64,000 bases of DNA, taken from assembly GCA_900554335.1 (NCBI GenBank), contig USGT01000007.1, positions 1 to 64,000 on the forward strand, in the 5' to 3' direction. The first letter of the stretch is position 1, and the number at the start of each line of letters is the position of its first letter. A model generated the notes under the pieces. It saw nothing but the letters and a program-made list of their open reading frames with translations, did no database searches and was not told the DNA's origin. A program made the position numbers and the translations under genes. The stretch comes from an uncultured Oscillospiraceae bacterium (GTDB lineage: Bacteria; Bacillota; Clostridia; Oscillospirales; Acutalibacteraceae). This document shows positions 1 through 7,432 of this stretch, piece after piece.

Positions 1-444
1 AGGCAATTCAAGGCTACTGAGCAGTTTTTTAGCTTCCTTGGTATTATCAAAATCTCCTTGATCGGCTAATCTAATTAAAAATCTTCTGTATGTTTTTAAT
101 GCAAGTGGATTTAGGAGCTTTAAAAGTTTATAAGATAACTCACTGGCCAATGTTTCAATGTGCAAATCAATTGATAAATTGTAGGGAGTAGATAAACTAT
201 TTTCCATTTGTATTAAGTCGCAAGTTTCTTCGTACACACTATCTATTAGGTTATGTATCGCTTTAATATCATTTTTTATATCGTTATATACTAAGTTTCT
301 TGTTGAAGCTGGCAAATTCGAAAGTTCTGGTGTTTTATTTGGCACAGGGTGTTCTTTTAAAATATAGCCTGTTTTACTTATTACAAAATATTGATAATTA
401 CTATTTTTGCTTGAATTTGAAGTATTATGTTTTTTGAAATTCAT
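1..444 (-). CDS. hypothetical protein of integrative element, C-terminus off window
   Basis: An open minus-strand frame runs from an ATG at 444 to the left edge without a stop, so 148 codons are visible and the C-terminus is missing. An AGAGG ribosome site lies about 10 bases before the ATG. The product starts Asn/Ser/Lys-rich (MNFKKHNTSNSSKNSNYQYF) and then becomes predicted mostly helical with many Leu and Lys residues (for example LASELSYKLLKLLNPLALK). I see no signal peptide, membrane segment or catalytic motif and do not recognise the family. It lies inside the element that ends at the tRNA-Thr remnant near 1109, so it is probably element cargo or a phage-type gene. The real end and function cannot be judged from this window. 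Confidence 0.6.
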   Translation of the reverse strand, partial: MNFKKHNTSNSSKNSNYQYFVISKTGYILKEHPVPNKTPELSNLPASTRNLVYNDIKNDIKAIHNLIDSVYEETCDLIQMENSLSTPYNLSIDLHIETLASELSYKLLKLLNPLALKTYRRFLIRLADQGDFDNTKEAKKLLSSLELP

Positions 445-720
445 TTTAAGTCAACCTCTTTACAATAATTTTTTGGGAGTAGTTATAAAAAATTACTCCT
501 AACTATTGGCCGAAAAGAGGTGGAAGTTGCATGAATCAGAGCAATATTGAGTAAAAAAATGGCACACATCAAAATTTATACTTTAATGAATGCTAAATTT
601 TTATATATGAATATTCTTAATGAAATTGCTTATAGCATGGTTATTTGCATTTCAGCCTTTAAAATATAATTTAGTGAAAATTAATCACAAAATTGTTTAG
701 CAGGCAAAAATACATAACTG

Positions 721-774
721 GTCTTCCTTTTGATACAGTATTGATTTGCTCATCATATAATACAAAAGGAAGAC
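721..774. repeat. 12-bp perfect inverted repeat, 30-bp spacer
   Basis: GTCTTCCTTTTG at 721-732 is exactly complementary to CAAAAGGAAGAC at 763-774. The 30-base spacer is unusually long for a terminator, and no T-run follows either arm. A binding site for an element-encoded protein, or a long-loop hairpin, is possible. Confidence 0.6.
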
Positions 775-885
775 TTATTAAAGATATTTATAGATTTCAA
801 ATTGTTTTTTATAGCATAAAATTAAACTTTTATATTCATCTTAAATGTTGACTACCTGATTAAATACAAAATGAAAATATTTCTA

Positions 886-908
886 TTTGACACCAATTTT
901 GACACCAA
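886..908. repeat. tandem TTTGACACCAA direct repeat near att site
   Basis: The 11-mer TTTGACACCAA occurs at 886-896 and again at 898-908, one helical turn apart. It sits about 160 bp from the tRNA-Thr attachment copy. Short direct repeats beside an att core are typical arm-type sites for tyrosine recombinases; that role is inferred from position only. Confidence 0.45.
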
Positions 909-1064
909 CTATAATGGGAATAAACATTTAAATGGAAAAGTAAAAAATTTCTAATTGGAAAATTATATTTAAATAGACAAAATTCAATTTTATTTGACAA
1001 TTAAACTTTATCTAAAACAGTAGAAATTTTAGTGATATCTTGAAATAAGATTTTAACTATTATA

Positions 1065-1109
1065 TTCGTAATCAGCAGGTCGGCGGTTCGAGTCCGCCCA
1101 GTAGCTCCA
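1065..1109 (+). other. attachment-site copy: 3' part of a tRNA-Thr(CGT) gene
   Basis: The stretch reads as the 3' half of a tRNA. It has an anticodon loop TTCGTAA (anticodon CGT), the 3' anticodon stem TCAGC, a five-base variable loop AGGTC, a T-arm GGCGG-TTCGAGT-CCGCC, the 3' acceptor strand CAGTAGC, discriminator T and CCA. The 5' half is absent: the bases before 1065 do not pair with the anticodon stem, and no GCTACTG acceptor strand with a D-arm lies upstream. Integrases often recombine at the anticodon loop of tRNA genes, leaving a displaced 3' copy at one end of the inserted element. This is therefore read as the right boundary of the element to the left, and not as a functional tRNA. 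Confidence 0.75.
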
Positions 1110-1136
1110 TTTATTTTTTAACTTAAAATAGAAATT

Positions 1137-1165
1137 GACACCGCTAGTTGGTGTCTTTTAATTTT
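1137..1165 (+). terminator. intrinsic terminator after the tRNA-Thr 3' copy
   Basis: GACACC (1137-1142) pairs with GGTGTC (1150-1155) around a seven-base loop, followed by TTTTAATTTTT. It is probably the original terminator of the tRNA-Thr transcription unit. Confidence 0.65.
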
Positions 1166-1506
1166 TCAGGAATTAAATTCTGTGCTTAGAATATCTATTT
1201 GGAAAAGTAAGAAATGCTCATTTTCTGCCGATGAAAAATTTTTCGAAAGAATAGGGCACTCTTTTAGCGTTTTTTGCTTAATTTTAATGTCACTACTGCC
1301 TTAAGTCTTCTTTTTTTAGCGACTATTTGAATGTTGCCGTTGCTTCTTAGCTGTTTGTGCGCTTCATTTTTATTATTCGTGGAAATAAACAGCTTTCCGC
1401 CGTGTTCCATCACGGCACCAAACGGTCTCCCGGCAGGGAAGCCTTTATTTATTGTCAAAACGTAAAAGCACTCGCATTCTTTCAAAAATTCATATGCTTT
1501 GCTCAT
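1166..1506 (-). pseudogene. decayed pyridoxamine 5'-phosphate oxidase family (FMN-binding) gene
   Basis: From the ATG at 1506 (GGAAG site upstream) the frame encodes a good family N-terminus: MSKAYEFLKECECFYVLTIN, then GFPAGRPFGAV and ISTNNKNE. After NIQIVA the frame shifts. The C-terminal part resumes in another frame as DIKIKQKTLKECPILSKNF and FLLFQIDILSTEF, ending at a TGA at 1166-1168. The intact family has about 25 residues between these blocks, so an internal deletion plus frameshift is the simplest reading. The uninterrupted frame alone would give only an 80-residue protein with a nonsense tail. The gene lies just outside the integrated element. Confidence 0.8.
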
Positions 1507-1575
1507 AATTTTACTTCCGAAAATTTGAGATTGCTAAATTCGCACTTATATCATATCATAAAAAAATACGAAAAT

Positions 1576-1601
1576 CCTCACTGAGAAGCTGATCAGTGAG
1601 G
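1576..1601. terminator. bidirectional terminator downstream of comM
   Basis: CCTCACTGA (1576-1584) and TCAGTGAGG (1593-1601) form a perfect 9-bp stem. A-rich sequence lies on the left (T-run for the minus strand) and CTATTTTTTT on the right. It ends the minus-strand comM transcript. Confidence 0.85.
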
Positions 1602-1610
1602 GCTATTTTT

Positions 1611-3143
1611 TTAAGAAAATAAATGCGGGTATTTTTTGTTAAGGCTTCTAAACTGGATTGCTTCGGCAATGTGCATAACGCCAATTTTTTCTTCGTTATT
1701 AAGGTCGGCTATAGTTCTTGCAACTTTCAAAATTTTGCTTCCCGCCCTGGCTGAAAGGCCCATTCGGTTAAATGCATTTTTTAAAATGTTTCTTGCCTCA
1801 GGCGTTAAAACGCAAACTTCTTTCAAGGCGCTTTGCGGCATTTTTGCGTTTGAAAATATGTTTTTCCCGGAATAACGCTTGAGCTGAACTTCCCGGGCTT
1901 TTATTATTCTCGAGGCAATTTCTGGAGATTTTTCTCCGCAGGTGTCTGAGCTAAATTCCTCGAAATTAATAGGAGGAACTTCGATGTGAATGTCGATTCT
2001 GTCGAGTATTGGGCCGGAAACTTTCGAAAGGTATCTTTCTATTTTATTTTTGCTGCAAAAGCAAGGTTTCGTCGGGTGGCCGTAGTATCCGCAGGGGCAA
2101 GGGTTCATTGCGGCAATGAGCATAAACGAGCACGGGAATGTAACGGTGCTTCTGACTCTTGAAATGGTGACGGTTCCGTCTTCAAGGGGCTGGCGAAGCG
2201 CTTCGATTGATTCCCTCGAAAATTCTGCAAGCTCATCTAAGAAGAGAATTCCATTATGCGCAAGGGAAATTTCGCCCGGCCTTGGGTTTGTTCCGCCGCC
2301 TATCAATCCTGCCACGGAAATGTTGTAGTGCGGGCTTCTAAACGGCCTGTTTGTAATAATCGGTTCGTCCGGTTTTATCATTCCTGCTACTGAGTGAATT
2401 GCCGTGGTTTCAAGCATTTCTTCGAACGTCATTTCGGGCAAAATTGAAGCAACATGTTTCGAAATCATGCTTTTGCCCGAGCCCGGAGGGCCTATCATTA
2501 ATATATTGTGCCCGCCCGCAACCGCTATTTCAACTGCTCTTTTTGCTTCGTATTGCCCTTTTATTTCAGAAAAGTCAAGAAGTGGGTCAAGCGGTTTTTT
2601 CACTATTTTTTGCTTAGGGTAAGGCTTTAAATTTTGGCTTTTGATGGGGTCTAAAAGTTCGGAGATGTGTTTTATTCCGAAAACATTTATTCCTCCTATT
2701 AAAGAGGCTTCTTTTGCGTTTCCATAGGGCACGAAAATGTTTTTGAAACCTAGTTTTTTGGCTTGCATAGTCATTGAAATTATTCCGAAAACGCCGCAAA
2801 CATCCCCTGAAAGCGATAGCTCGCCGATGAATGCGCTTTCTTTTAAAAAGTCTTTTTGAATTTGCCCGCTTGCCTCTAAAATTGCAAGGAGTATCGGCAA
2901 ATCGTAAAGTGACCCGCTTTTTTTAACGTCTGCAGGTGCGAGGTTTACTGTGATTCTTCCGAGCGGGAAGGCCATACCGCAGTTTGTTATTGCTGATTGA
3001 ACCCTGTTTTTTGCTTCTTTTACGGCAACATCTGGCAGCCCGACTATGTTGCAAAGTGGCATCCCGGGTGAAACGTCGCACTCAATTTTCACTTTGAAGC
3101 CGTTAATGCCTTCTATTCCCATGCTGTAAATTACAGATACCAT
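1611..3143 (-). CDS. comM: YifB/ComM-family Mg-chelatase-like AAA+ ATPase
   Basis: The 510-residue protein has the full ComM architecture. An N-terminal ChlI-like Lon-type domain (residues about 20-140, with VGLPDVAVKEA and LAPADVKKSG) is followed by an AAA+ module with Walker A GPPGSGKS near 220 and Walker B ILFLDELAEF near 300. Next come the four-cysteine segment CPCGYYGHPTKPCFCS and a C-terminal Mg-chelatase-type domain. In other bacteria ComM is a hexameric helicase that promotes branch migration during natural transformation; that role is taken from the family. Length and motifs look normal. It is followed by a strong terminator and separated from the uracil-DNA glycosylase gene upstream by 143 bp. 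Confidence 0.93.
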   Translation of the reverse strand: MVSVIYSMGIEGINGFKVKIECDVSPGMPLCNIVGLPDVAVKEAKNRVQSAITNCGMAFPLGRITVNLAPADVKKSGSLYDLPILLAILEASGQIQKDFLKESAFIGELSLSGDVCGVFGIISMTMQAKKLGFKNIFVPYGNAKEASLIGGINVFGIKHISELLDPIKSQNLKPYPKQKIVKKPLDPLLDFSEIKGQYEAKRAVEIAVAGGHNILMIGPPGSGKSMISKHVASILPEMTFEEMLETTAIHSVAGMIKPDEPIITNRPFRSPHYNISVAGLIGGGTNPRPGEISLAHNGILFLDELAEFSRESIEALRQPLEDGTVTISRVRSTVTFPCSFMLIAAMNPCPCGYYGHPTKPCFCSKNKIERYLSKVSGPILDRIDIHIEVPPINFEEFSSDTCGEKSPEIASRIIKAREVQLKRYSGKNIFSNAKMPQSALKEVCVLTPEARNILKNAFNRMGLSARAGSKILKVARTIADLNNEEKIGVMHIAEAIQFRSLNKKYPHLFS

Positions 3144-3254
3144 GAAATTCTCCTTTTTATTAAACTTTTAATTTAATTATAATTTAAATTTAAATAAAAA
3201 TCAAGCTAATCAAGGAAAATATTTCCTTTTTTTATTTTTCACGAAATAATTAAA

Positions 3255-3276
3255 GCCTGCCAAACAAGCGGCAAGC
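3255..3276 (-). terminator. terminator after the uracil-DNA glycosylase gene
   Basis: On the minus strand GCTTGCC (3276-3270) pairs with GGCAGGC (3261-3255), with one G-U pair, around an eight-base loop. TTTAATTATTT follows. It closes the ychF-udg transcript. Confidence 0.7.
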
Positions 3277-3286
3277 TTTTTGCTTT

Positions 3287-3859
3287 TTAGTATGTATGAG
3301 TGCATATTTCAAGGATTTTTTCTTTTAGGTTTTGCAAATCTTCTCTCACGAGTTCTTTTTGATTCGGGTTTCTAAGGACTGCTGCGGGGTGAATCGTTGG
3401 CATCATCCAAATTTTTTTCTTTTTATAGAACATTCCGTGCTGCTTCGTTATTTTAATCGAAGGGTCGATTATTTTCATTGCGGCTATTCTGCCCACAGCT
3501 ACTATTATTTTTGGCTTTATTATCGCAACTTGGTTTCTAAGCCAATCAATGCAAGCTTCTTGCTCTTCGGGCAGAGGGTCTCGGTTTTGCGGCGGGCGGC
3601 ATTTGACCATGTTCGCAATGTAAATGTTTTTGTCTCTTGAAAGGTCTACTTCAGCAAGGAGTGAATCCAAAAGTTTGCCGGATCTTCCAACGAAAGGCAG
3701 CCCTTGCAAATCTTCATTTTGGCCTGGGCCTTCTCCAATGAGCATTACTTCGGCGTTTGTGTTTCCGCAGCCGAAAACGAGGTTTGTTCTGCCTTCGCAA
3801 AGCGGGCATTTAGTGCACCCTAGGCATGCATTTTTTAAGTCTTCCCAAACGGTATACAT
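3287..3859 (-). CDS. family 4 uracil-DNA glycosylase (iron-sulfur type)
   Basis: The 190-residue protein removes uracil from DNA, the first step of base-excision repair. It shows the thermostable family 4 pattern: N-terminal cysteines (CLGCTKCPLC at 12-21), the active-site motif GEGPGQNED near 42-50, the substrate-loop sequence GLPFVGRSGKLLD, further cluster cysteines in CRPPQNRDP and EACIDW, and the C-terminal HPAAVLRNP motif containing the catalytic-region histidine. The family uses four of its cysteines to hold a [4Fe-4S] cluster. Length is normal for the compact members. It starts 17 bp after the stop of ychF and is probably cotranscribed with it. Confidence 0.92.
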   Translation of the reverse strand: MYTVWEDLKNACLGCTKCPLCEGRTNLVFGCGNTNAEVMLIGEGPGQNEDLQGLPFVGRSGKLLDSLLAEVDLSRDKNIYIANMVKCRPPQNRDPLPEEQEACIDWLRNQVAIIKPKIIVAVGRIAAMKIIDPSIKITKQHGMFYKKKKIWMMPTIHPAAVLRNPNQKELVREDLQNLKEKILEICTHTY

Positions 3860-3876
3860 TTTGTTCTCCTTTGATT

Positions 3877-4971
3877 TTAAACGTTGAATCTAAACAGCGT
3901 CACGTCGCCGTCTTTCATTATATATTCTTTTCCTTCGGACCGTAAAAGGCCTTTTTCTTTTGCAGCTGCTATAGAGCCACATTTGATAAGATCGTCGTAA
4001 GAAATTATTTCAGCTCTTATGAATCCTTTTTCGAAATCTGAGTGGATTTTTCCTGCTGCGGCGGGGGCTTTTGTTCCTTTTTTAATCGTCCAGGCTCTCA
4101 CTTCGGGTTTGCCTGCAGTTAAATAAGAAACTAGCCCTAAAAGGCTGTAGCAAGCCGAAACAAGCCTGTCAAGCCCTGATTTTTCAAGGCCCATATCATT
4201 TAGAAATTCTTGTTTTTCTTCGGGCTTCATTTCTGAGATTTGGAATTCAAATTCCGCGCATATTGGAAGCACTTTCGAGCCTTCAGCTTTAGCGATTTCT
4301 TCAACTTGCTTGTAAAAAGGATTTTCTTCGATTTTCTTCTCGAAATCTTTTTCAGAAAAGTTTGCCGCAAAAATCGTGGGTTTGGAAGTAAGCAAGTCCA
4401 TGTTGTTTAAAAACGCGGTTTCTTCTTCGGTGTAGCTTCCTGATTTGACCATTTTGCCTTGAGAAAGAAGCTCATAGATCTTTTTGCAAAATTCGAGTTC
4501 TTCGGCATAGGATTTATCTGCTTTCAAAAGCTTTTCGATTTTTGCAATTCTTTTTTCAACCATTTCCATGTCTGAAAAGATAAGTTCCATGTTTATTACT
4601 TCGATGTCATCCTTCGGGCTTATTTTGTTGCTCACGTGCATTATGTTTTCGTTTTCAAAGCATCTTACAACGTGAACTATTGCGTCAACTTGCCTTATGT
4701 TCCCGAGAAATTTATTTCCAAGACCTTCGCCTTTTGAAGCGCCTTTCACAAGGCCAGCAATATCAACGAATTCTATTGTTGCGTAAGTTTTTTTATCGGG
4801 ATGATAAATTTCTGATAATTTTTCAATTCTTTCATCAGGGACGGCAACTATTCCTACATTTGGCTCGATTGTACAGAAAGGGTAATTTGCGCATTCAGCT
4901 CCTGCATTGGTTATGGCGTTGAACAAAGTGCTCTTTCCGACATTTGGCAAACCAACTATTCCTATTTTCAT
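3877..4971 (-). CDS. ychF: redox-regulated ATPase YchF (OLA1 family)
   Basis: The 364-residue protein has an N-terminal P-loop (GLPNVGKST, residues 7-15), NYPFCTIEPN as switch I, DIAGLVKGASKGEGLGN as the DxxG region, a coiled-coil insertion at about 130-195 and a C-terminal TGS domain (YLTAGKPEVRAWTIKKGTKA, then FIRAEIISYDDL). YchF binds and hydrolyses ATP in preference to GTP and associates with ribosomes; that comes from the family. It is the first gene of a two-gene unit with the uracil-DNA glycosylase. AGGAGG lies before the ATG. Nothing unusual is seen. Confidence 0.96.
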   Translation of the reverse strand: MKIGIVGLPNVGKSTLFNAITNAGAECANYPFCTIEPNVGIVAVPDERIEKLSEIYHPDKKTYATIEFVDIAGLVKGASKGEGLGNKFLGNIRQVDAIVHVVRCFENENIMHVSNKISPKDDIEVINMELIFSDMEMVEKRIAKIEKLLKADKSYAEELEFCKKIYELLSQGKMVKSGSYTEEETAFLNNMDLLTSKPTIFAANFSEKDFEKKIEENPFYKQVEEIAKAEGSKVLPICAEFEFQISEMKPEEKQEFLNDMGLEKSGLDRLVSACYSLLGLVSYLTAGKPEVRAWTIKKGTKAPAAAGKIHSDFEKGFIRAEIISYDDLIKCGSIAAAKEKGLLRSEGKEYIMKDGDVTLFRFNV

Positions 4972-5109
4972 TAAATTCTTCCTCCTAAATGTTTTTAAAG
5001 CTCATACTCTAATATAATAAAGGTTTAGCAAATTTTTCTCAACCTGCACTTTTTTAAGTTAAACAGAAAATGTCGAACAAGTAAAAATTGACATTTTTAA
5101 TAAAAAATA

Positions 5110-5137
5110 TTTACAAATTGTGCAATTATGTTAAAAT
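5110..5137 (+). promoter_or_regulatory. candidate promoter for the exported phospholipase cluster
   Basis: TTTACA (5110-5115) and TAAAAT (5132-5137) are 16 bases apart, about 107 bp before the phospholipase start. The leader between contains an extra AAAGGAGG near 5176 with no open frame after it. Confidence 0.35.
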
Positions 5138-5243
5138 ATACTTGAATTGTTTAGTAAGAACAATAATACTAAAATAAAGGAGGAAAAACTGTTTTTTACT
5201 ACTAGTTAAATGAATTAAAATTAGGTAAAGGAGATGTTTCATA

Positions 5244-6011
5244 ATGAAATTAAAAAGACATTCTAGATTTTTATCTTTTCTTATGGCAAGTTCGATTTTG
5301 TGCTTACCCGGAAAGGTTTATGGCTTTGGCTCGGAAACGCATGAGTATGTTACCAAAACGAGCATTGACAAAATAGAAAAGCTTTCTAAAGCTTTAAACG
5401 AGAAAAACGCCTTGAATAACAAAGAAAACTCGGTGCTTGGTGAAATAAAAAATTACAAAGACACTTTGATTACATACAGTTTAAAACCTGATGAAGACGA
5501 AAACCAAGGCTCAACTTTTAAACATCATTTTTATAATCCCGTAACCGGAAGAAACTTTATGGGTGAAGAAAAAGGTGCTCTTTCAAAGTGCGAAGAACAT
5601 TACGGCGCATGCCTTAACCTTTACAAAAATGGCGAAAAAGAAAAAGCTTTCGAAGAGTTTGGAAGAACAATTCACTTTTTAGAAGATGCTAACACCCCTG
5701 TTCACACTGGGTATATTTATCCATCTGATGCTGTTTTTAAGCTTCCAATGCATGTTCAATTTGAAAATATTTGCGATGAAATAAATAAAAATTGCGATGC
5801 GGAAATTTCTGCCGAAAGCCTTGAATATTACAAAATTAACAGCCTTAAAACCATAGTGAAAGCTTCTGCGGTTTTGGCACTGGATAATTTTTATAGGCTT
5901 GAAGAAATAGAAACATCTAACGAAGAAGAACTGGCGAAAAATTCAATTTTAAATGCTCAAAAAAATGTTGTCGGCATGCTTTACAAGTTTATTGGTGATG
6001 TCGGCAAATAA
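5244..6011 (+). CDS. exported zinc-dependent phospholipase C
   Basis: The 255-residue protein has a clear signal peptide (basic start, hydrophobic 9-23) with likely cleavage after VYG at 27. The zinc-site pattern of the B. cereus PLC / clostridial alpha-toxin catalytic domain is present in order: H33 (ETHEYV), H94 or H95 (FKHHFYNP), H144 and D148 (RTIHFLED), H154 (TPVHTG), H170 and E174 (MHVQFE). The aspartate of KPDEDEN fits the remaining ligand. Such enzymes cleave phosphatidylcholine and related lipids outside the cell. There is no C-terminal C2/PLAT membrane-binding domain, so it is closer to the short Bacillus form than to alpha-toxin. The family's invariant Trp at the mature N-terminus is not evident; the mature protein would begin Phe-Gly. 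It heads a three-gene cluster of exported proteins, with an AAAGGAG site eight bases before the ATG. Confidence 0.87.
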   Translation: MKLKRHSRFLSFLMASSILCLPGKVYGFGSETHEYVTKTSIDKIEKLSKALNEKNALNNKENSVLGEIKNYKDTLITYSLKPDEDENQGSTFKHHFYNPVTGRNFMGEEKGALSKCEEHYGACLNLYKNGEKEKAFEEFGRTIHFLEDANTPVHTGYIYPSDAVFKLPMHVQFENICDEINKNCDAEISAESLEYYKINSLKTIVKASAVLALDNFYRLEEIETSNEEELAKNSILNAQKNVVGMLYKFIGDVGK

Positions 6012-6032
6012 CTATTAAATGGAGGAATCTTT

Positions 6033-6578
6033 ATGAAAAAAACAAAATTTTTAAAAATTGCGTTTATGTTTTTGGGATTGATTTTTTCCGGTAGCACAAT
6101 TTCTGCAAGCTGCTTTGATTTAAAATCAGGCCAAGATGTAAACCGCGGGAAGTTAGTTTCTTCAGAGTATTTATGCATTGAAAATTTTAAATTAAGCCCT
6201 GAAGAAGAAATTATTCTTGAAAACGGCGAAAAAGCCTACAAGAAAAGTTTGAACGTAGAAAAAGAATATAAAAGTTATTATGATAAAGGTGACCAAGAAA
6301 CAAAAGGGTATTTGAATTTTGATGTTACTTTTACTTATGATAAAAAATCATATGCCAAAGCAGAATCAAGAGATGTTAAAAGCATTAAAGACAGCAAAAT
6401 CTGGAAAATAAGAGATTTGCCTGAAAGTTACCCTGCGGGCGATGTGCAGCTCGTTTCGAACAGATATTCTTTTTATGAAAAAACTTTTGGCGGTGTTGGA
6501 GATTATTTGTTCGATGGGCATATTGACGTTATGTGTTCTTGCAACGGTGAGGTTTGTGCCAATACCGAGTTGTGCTAA
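6033..6578 (+). CDS. exported hypothetical protein with Cys-rich tail
   Basis: This is a 181-residue protein with a signal peptide (MKKTKFLKIAFMFLGLIF, cleavage probably after ISA near 25). The mature part is charged and polar with many Lys, Tyr and Glu residues, predicted mainly beta. It ends in a cysteine cluster (CSCNGEVCANTELC) that could form disulfides or bind metal. The first mature residues are SCFDL; the cysteine is near the cleavage site but the lipobox is weak. It starts 21 bp after the phospholipase gene with a GGAGG site and is probably cotranscribed. I do not recognise a family. Confidence 0.75.
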   Translation: MKKTKFLKIAFMFLGLIFSGSTISASCFDLKSGQDVNRGKLVSSEYLCIENFKLSPEEEIILENGEKAYKKSLNVEKEYKSYYDKGDQETKGYLNFDVTFTYDKKSYAKAESRDVKSIKDSKIWKIRDLPESYPAGDVQLVSNRYSFYEKTFGGVGDYLFDGHIDVMCSCNGEVCANTELC

Positions 6579-6604
6579 ATTTTTAAAAGTATGGAGGAAA
6601 AGCG

Positions 6605-7147
6605 ATGAAAGAGTATGTTAGAATAATGGTTTGTTTATTTGTCTTCGGTAGCACATTTTTTGCTTGGCGACCCGGTTTTGCGGCGGATGAAAATCTTATG
6701 AACAAAGAAATTTCTGAAACTAAAACTTCTGACGAAACCATAAGCAGAAAAGAAGAAACAACGATTAAAAAAGAAACTTTGAGCGAGCCTTTTGGTAAAT
6801 GCGATTATAAATATTTGAAAGTAACTAAATTTATTACTTATTTAAAAGATAAAACCAATCAAAAATTGGCAGATGCCGTTATTGATTCGAATTTTAGATA
6901 TAATCCTGTCACGCGCCAAGCGGTATGCCTCAGCAATTTAAGAAATTCTTCTGTGCATGATACCGATTATATAGTTGATATTTTTTCAAGGTGCGCAAAT
7001 AAAAACTTGGAAAATGGAAGCGGCGTTGCAAGCGTTGAGCTCGTTTGCAGTTCAAGATTCGGCGGCAAACATTTGATAGATTCCAAAAAATATGAAGTGA
7101 ACTGCGATTTTAACGGCAACGTGAGCTTTAATGACTTAGAAAATTAA
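6605..7147 (+). CDS. exported hypothetical protein
   Basis: This is a 180-residue protein with a signal peptide (hydrophobic 8-20, likely cleavage after GFA near 26). A charged Thr/Glu/Lys-rich linker at about 28-60 follows (KTSDETISRKEETTIKKE), then a globular part with five cysteines (GKCDYKYLKV, QAVCLSN, SRCANKN, LVCSSRF, VNCDFNG). It is the third gene of the phospholipase cluster, 26 bp after the previous stop, with a GGAGG site. The function is unknown. The pairing with the preceding Cys-rich protein suggests that both act outside the cell with the phospholipase, perhaps as partners; this is inference from position. Confidence 0.75.
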   Translation: MKEYVRIMVCLFVFGSTFFAWRPGFAADENLMNKEISETKTSDETISRKEETTIKKETLSEPFGKCDYKYLKVTKFITYLKDKTNQKLADAVIDSNFRYNPVTRQAVCLSNLRNSSVHDTDYIVDIFSRCANKNLENGSGVASVELVCSSRFGGKHLIDSKKYEVNCDFNGNVSFNDLEN

Positions 7148-7272
7148 TTTATATTTAAATAGAGGGGAGTGAAACTTTTTGTTTTGCTCCTTAAAATTTG
7201 TTACAAAAAAGAGCTTTATTATCAAATAAAATAATTAAATGCGATGAAATATTTTTGCTTTTAAGATAATAA

Positions 7273-7301
7273 TTGAATTTTTCTGTGATATGTGGTATTA
7301 T
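7273..7301 (+). promoter_or_regulatory. promoter of tRNA-Val
   Basis: TTGAAT (7273-7278) and TATTAT (7296-7301) are 17 bases apart and end 11 bases before the tRNA. Confidence 0.6.
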
Positions 7302-7312
7302 GTTTTTGCAAA

Positions 7313-7388
7313 GGACGTTTAGCTCAGCTGGTAGAGCATTCGCTTGACGTGCGAAAGGTCAGCGGTTCGAGCCCGTTAACGTCCACCA
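7313..7388 (+). tRNA. tRNA-Val(GAC)
   Basis: A 76-base cloverleaf. The acceptor strands are GGACGTT and AACGTCC with encoded ACCA. The D-arm is AGCTCAGCTGGTAGAGC, the anticodon stem is TTCGC/GCGAA with loop TTGACGT (anticodon GAC, valine), and the T-arm loop is TTCGAGC. A terminator follows at once. Confidence 0.97.
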
Positions 7389-7392
7389 TAAA

Positions 7393-7418
7393 GCCTCCGT
7401 ATGGAGGCATATTTTTTT
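7393..7418 (+). terminator. terminator after tRNA-Val
   Basis: GCCTCC (7393-7398) and GGAGGC (7403-7408) form a hairpin with a GTAT loop, followed by ATATTTTTTT. Its right arm lies only 13 bases before the mtaB ribosome site. Confidence 0.85.
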
Positions 7419-7432
7419 GTAAGGAGAATAAA

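Larger units (their letters stand above)
445..1064. other. non-coding right end of integrative element
   Basis: About 620 very AT-rich bases between the partial element gene and the tRNA-Thr remnant contain no convincing coding frame on either strand. They hold one long inverted repeat (721-774) and one direct repeat (886-908), described separately. This is what is expected of the arm region next to an integrase attachment site; the integrase gene itself is not in the window. Confidence 0.5.

Noticed and set aside
1264..1506. Short flavin-binding protein as an intact 80-residue gene
   Set aside because: The family C-terminus is still readable in another frame down to 1166, so this is a broken gene.
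5170..5235. Leader peptide before the phospholipase gene
   Set aside because: An AAAGGAGG is present but only a seven-codon CTG-started frame follows, with no sign of attenuation.
7292..7432. Upstream extension of the mtaB reading frame
   Set aside because: The open frame runs through tRNA-Val and its terminator; a proper ribosome site and ATG exist at 7433.
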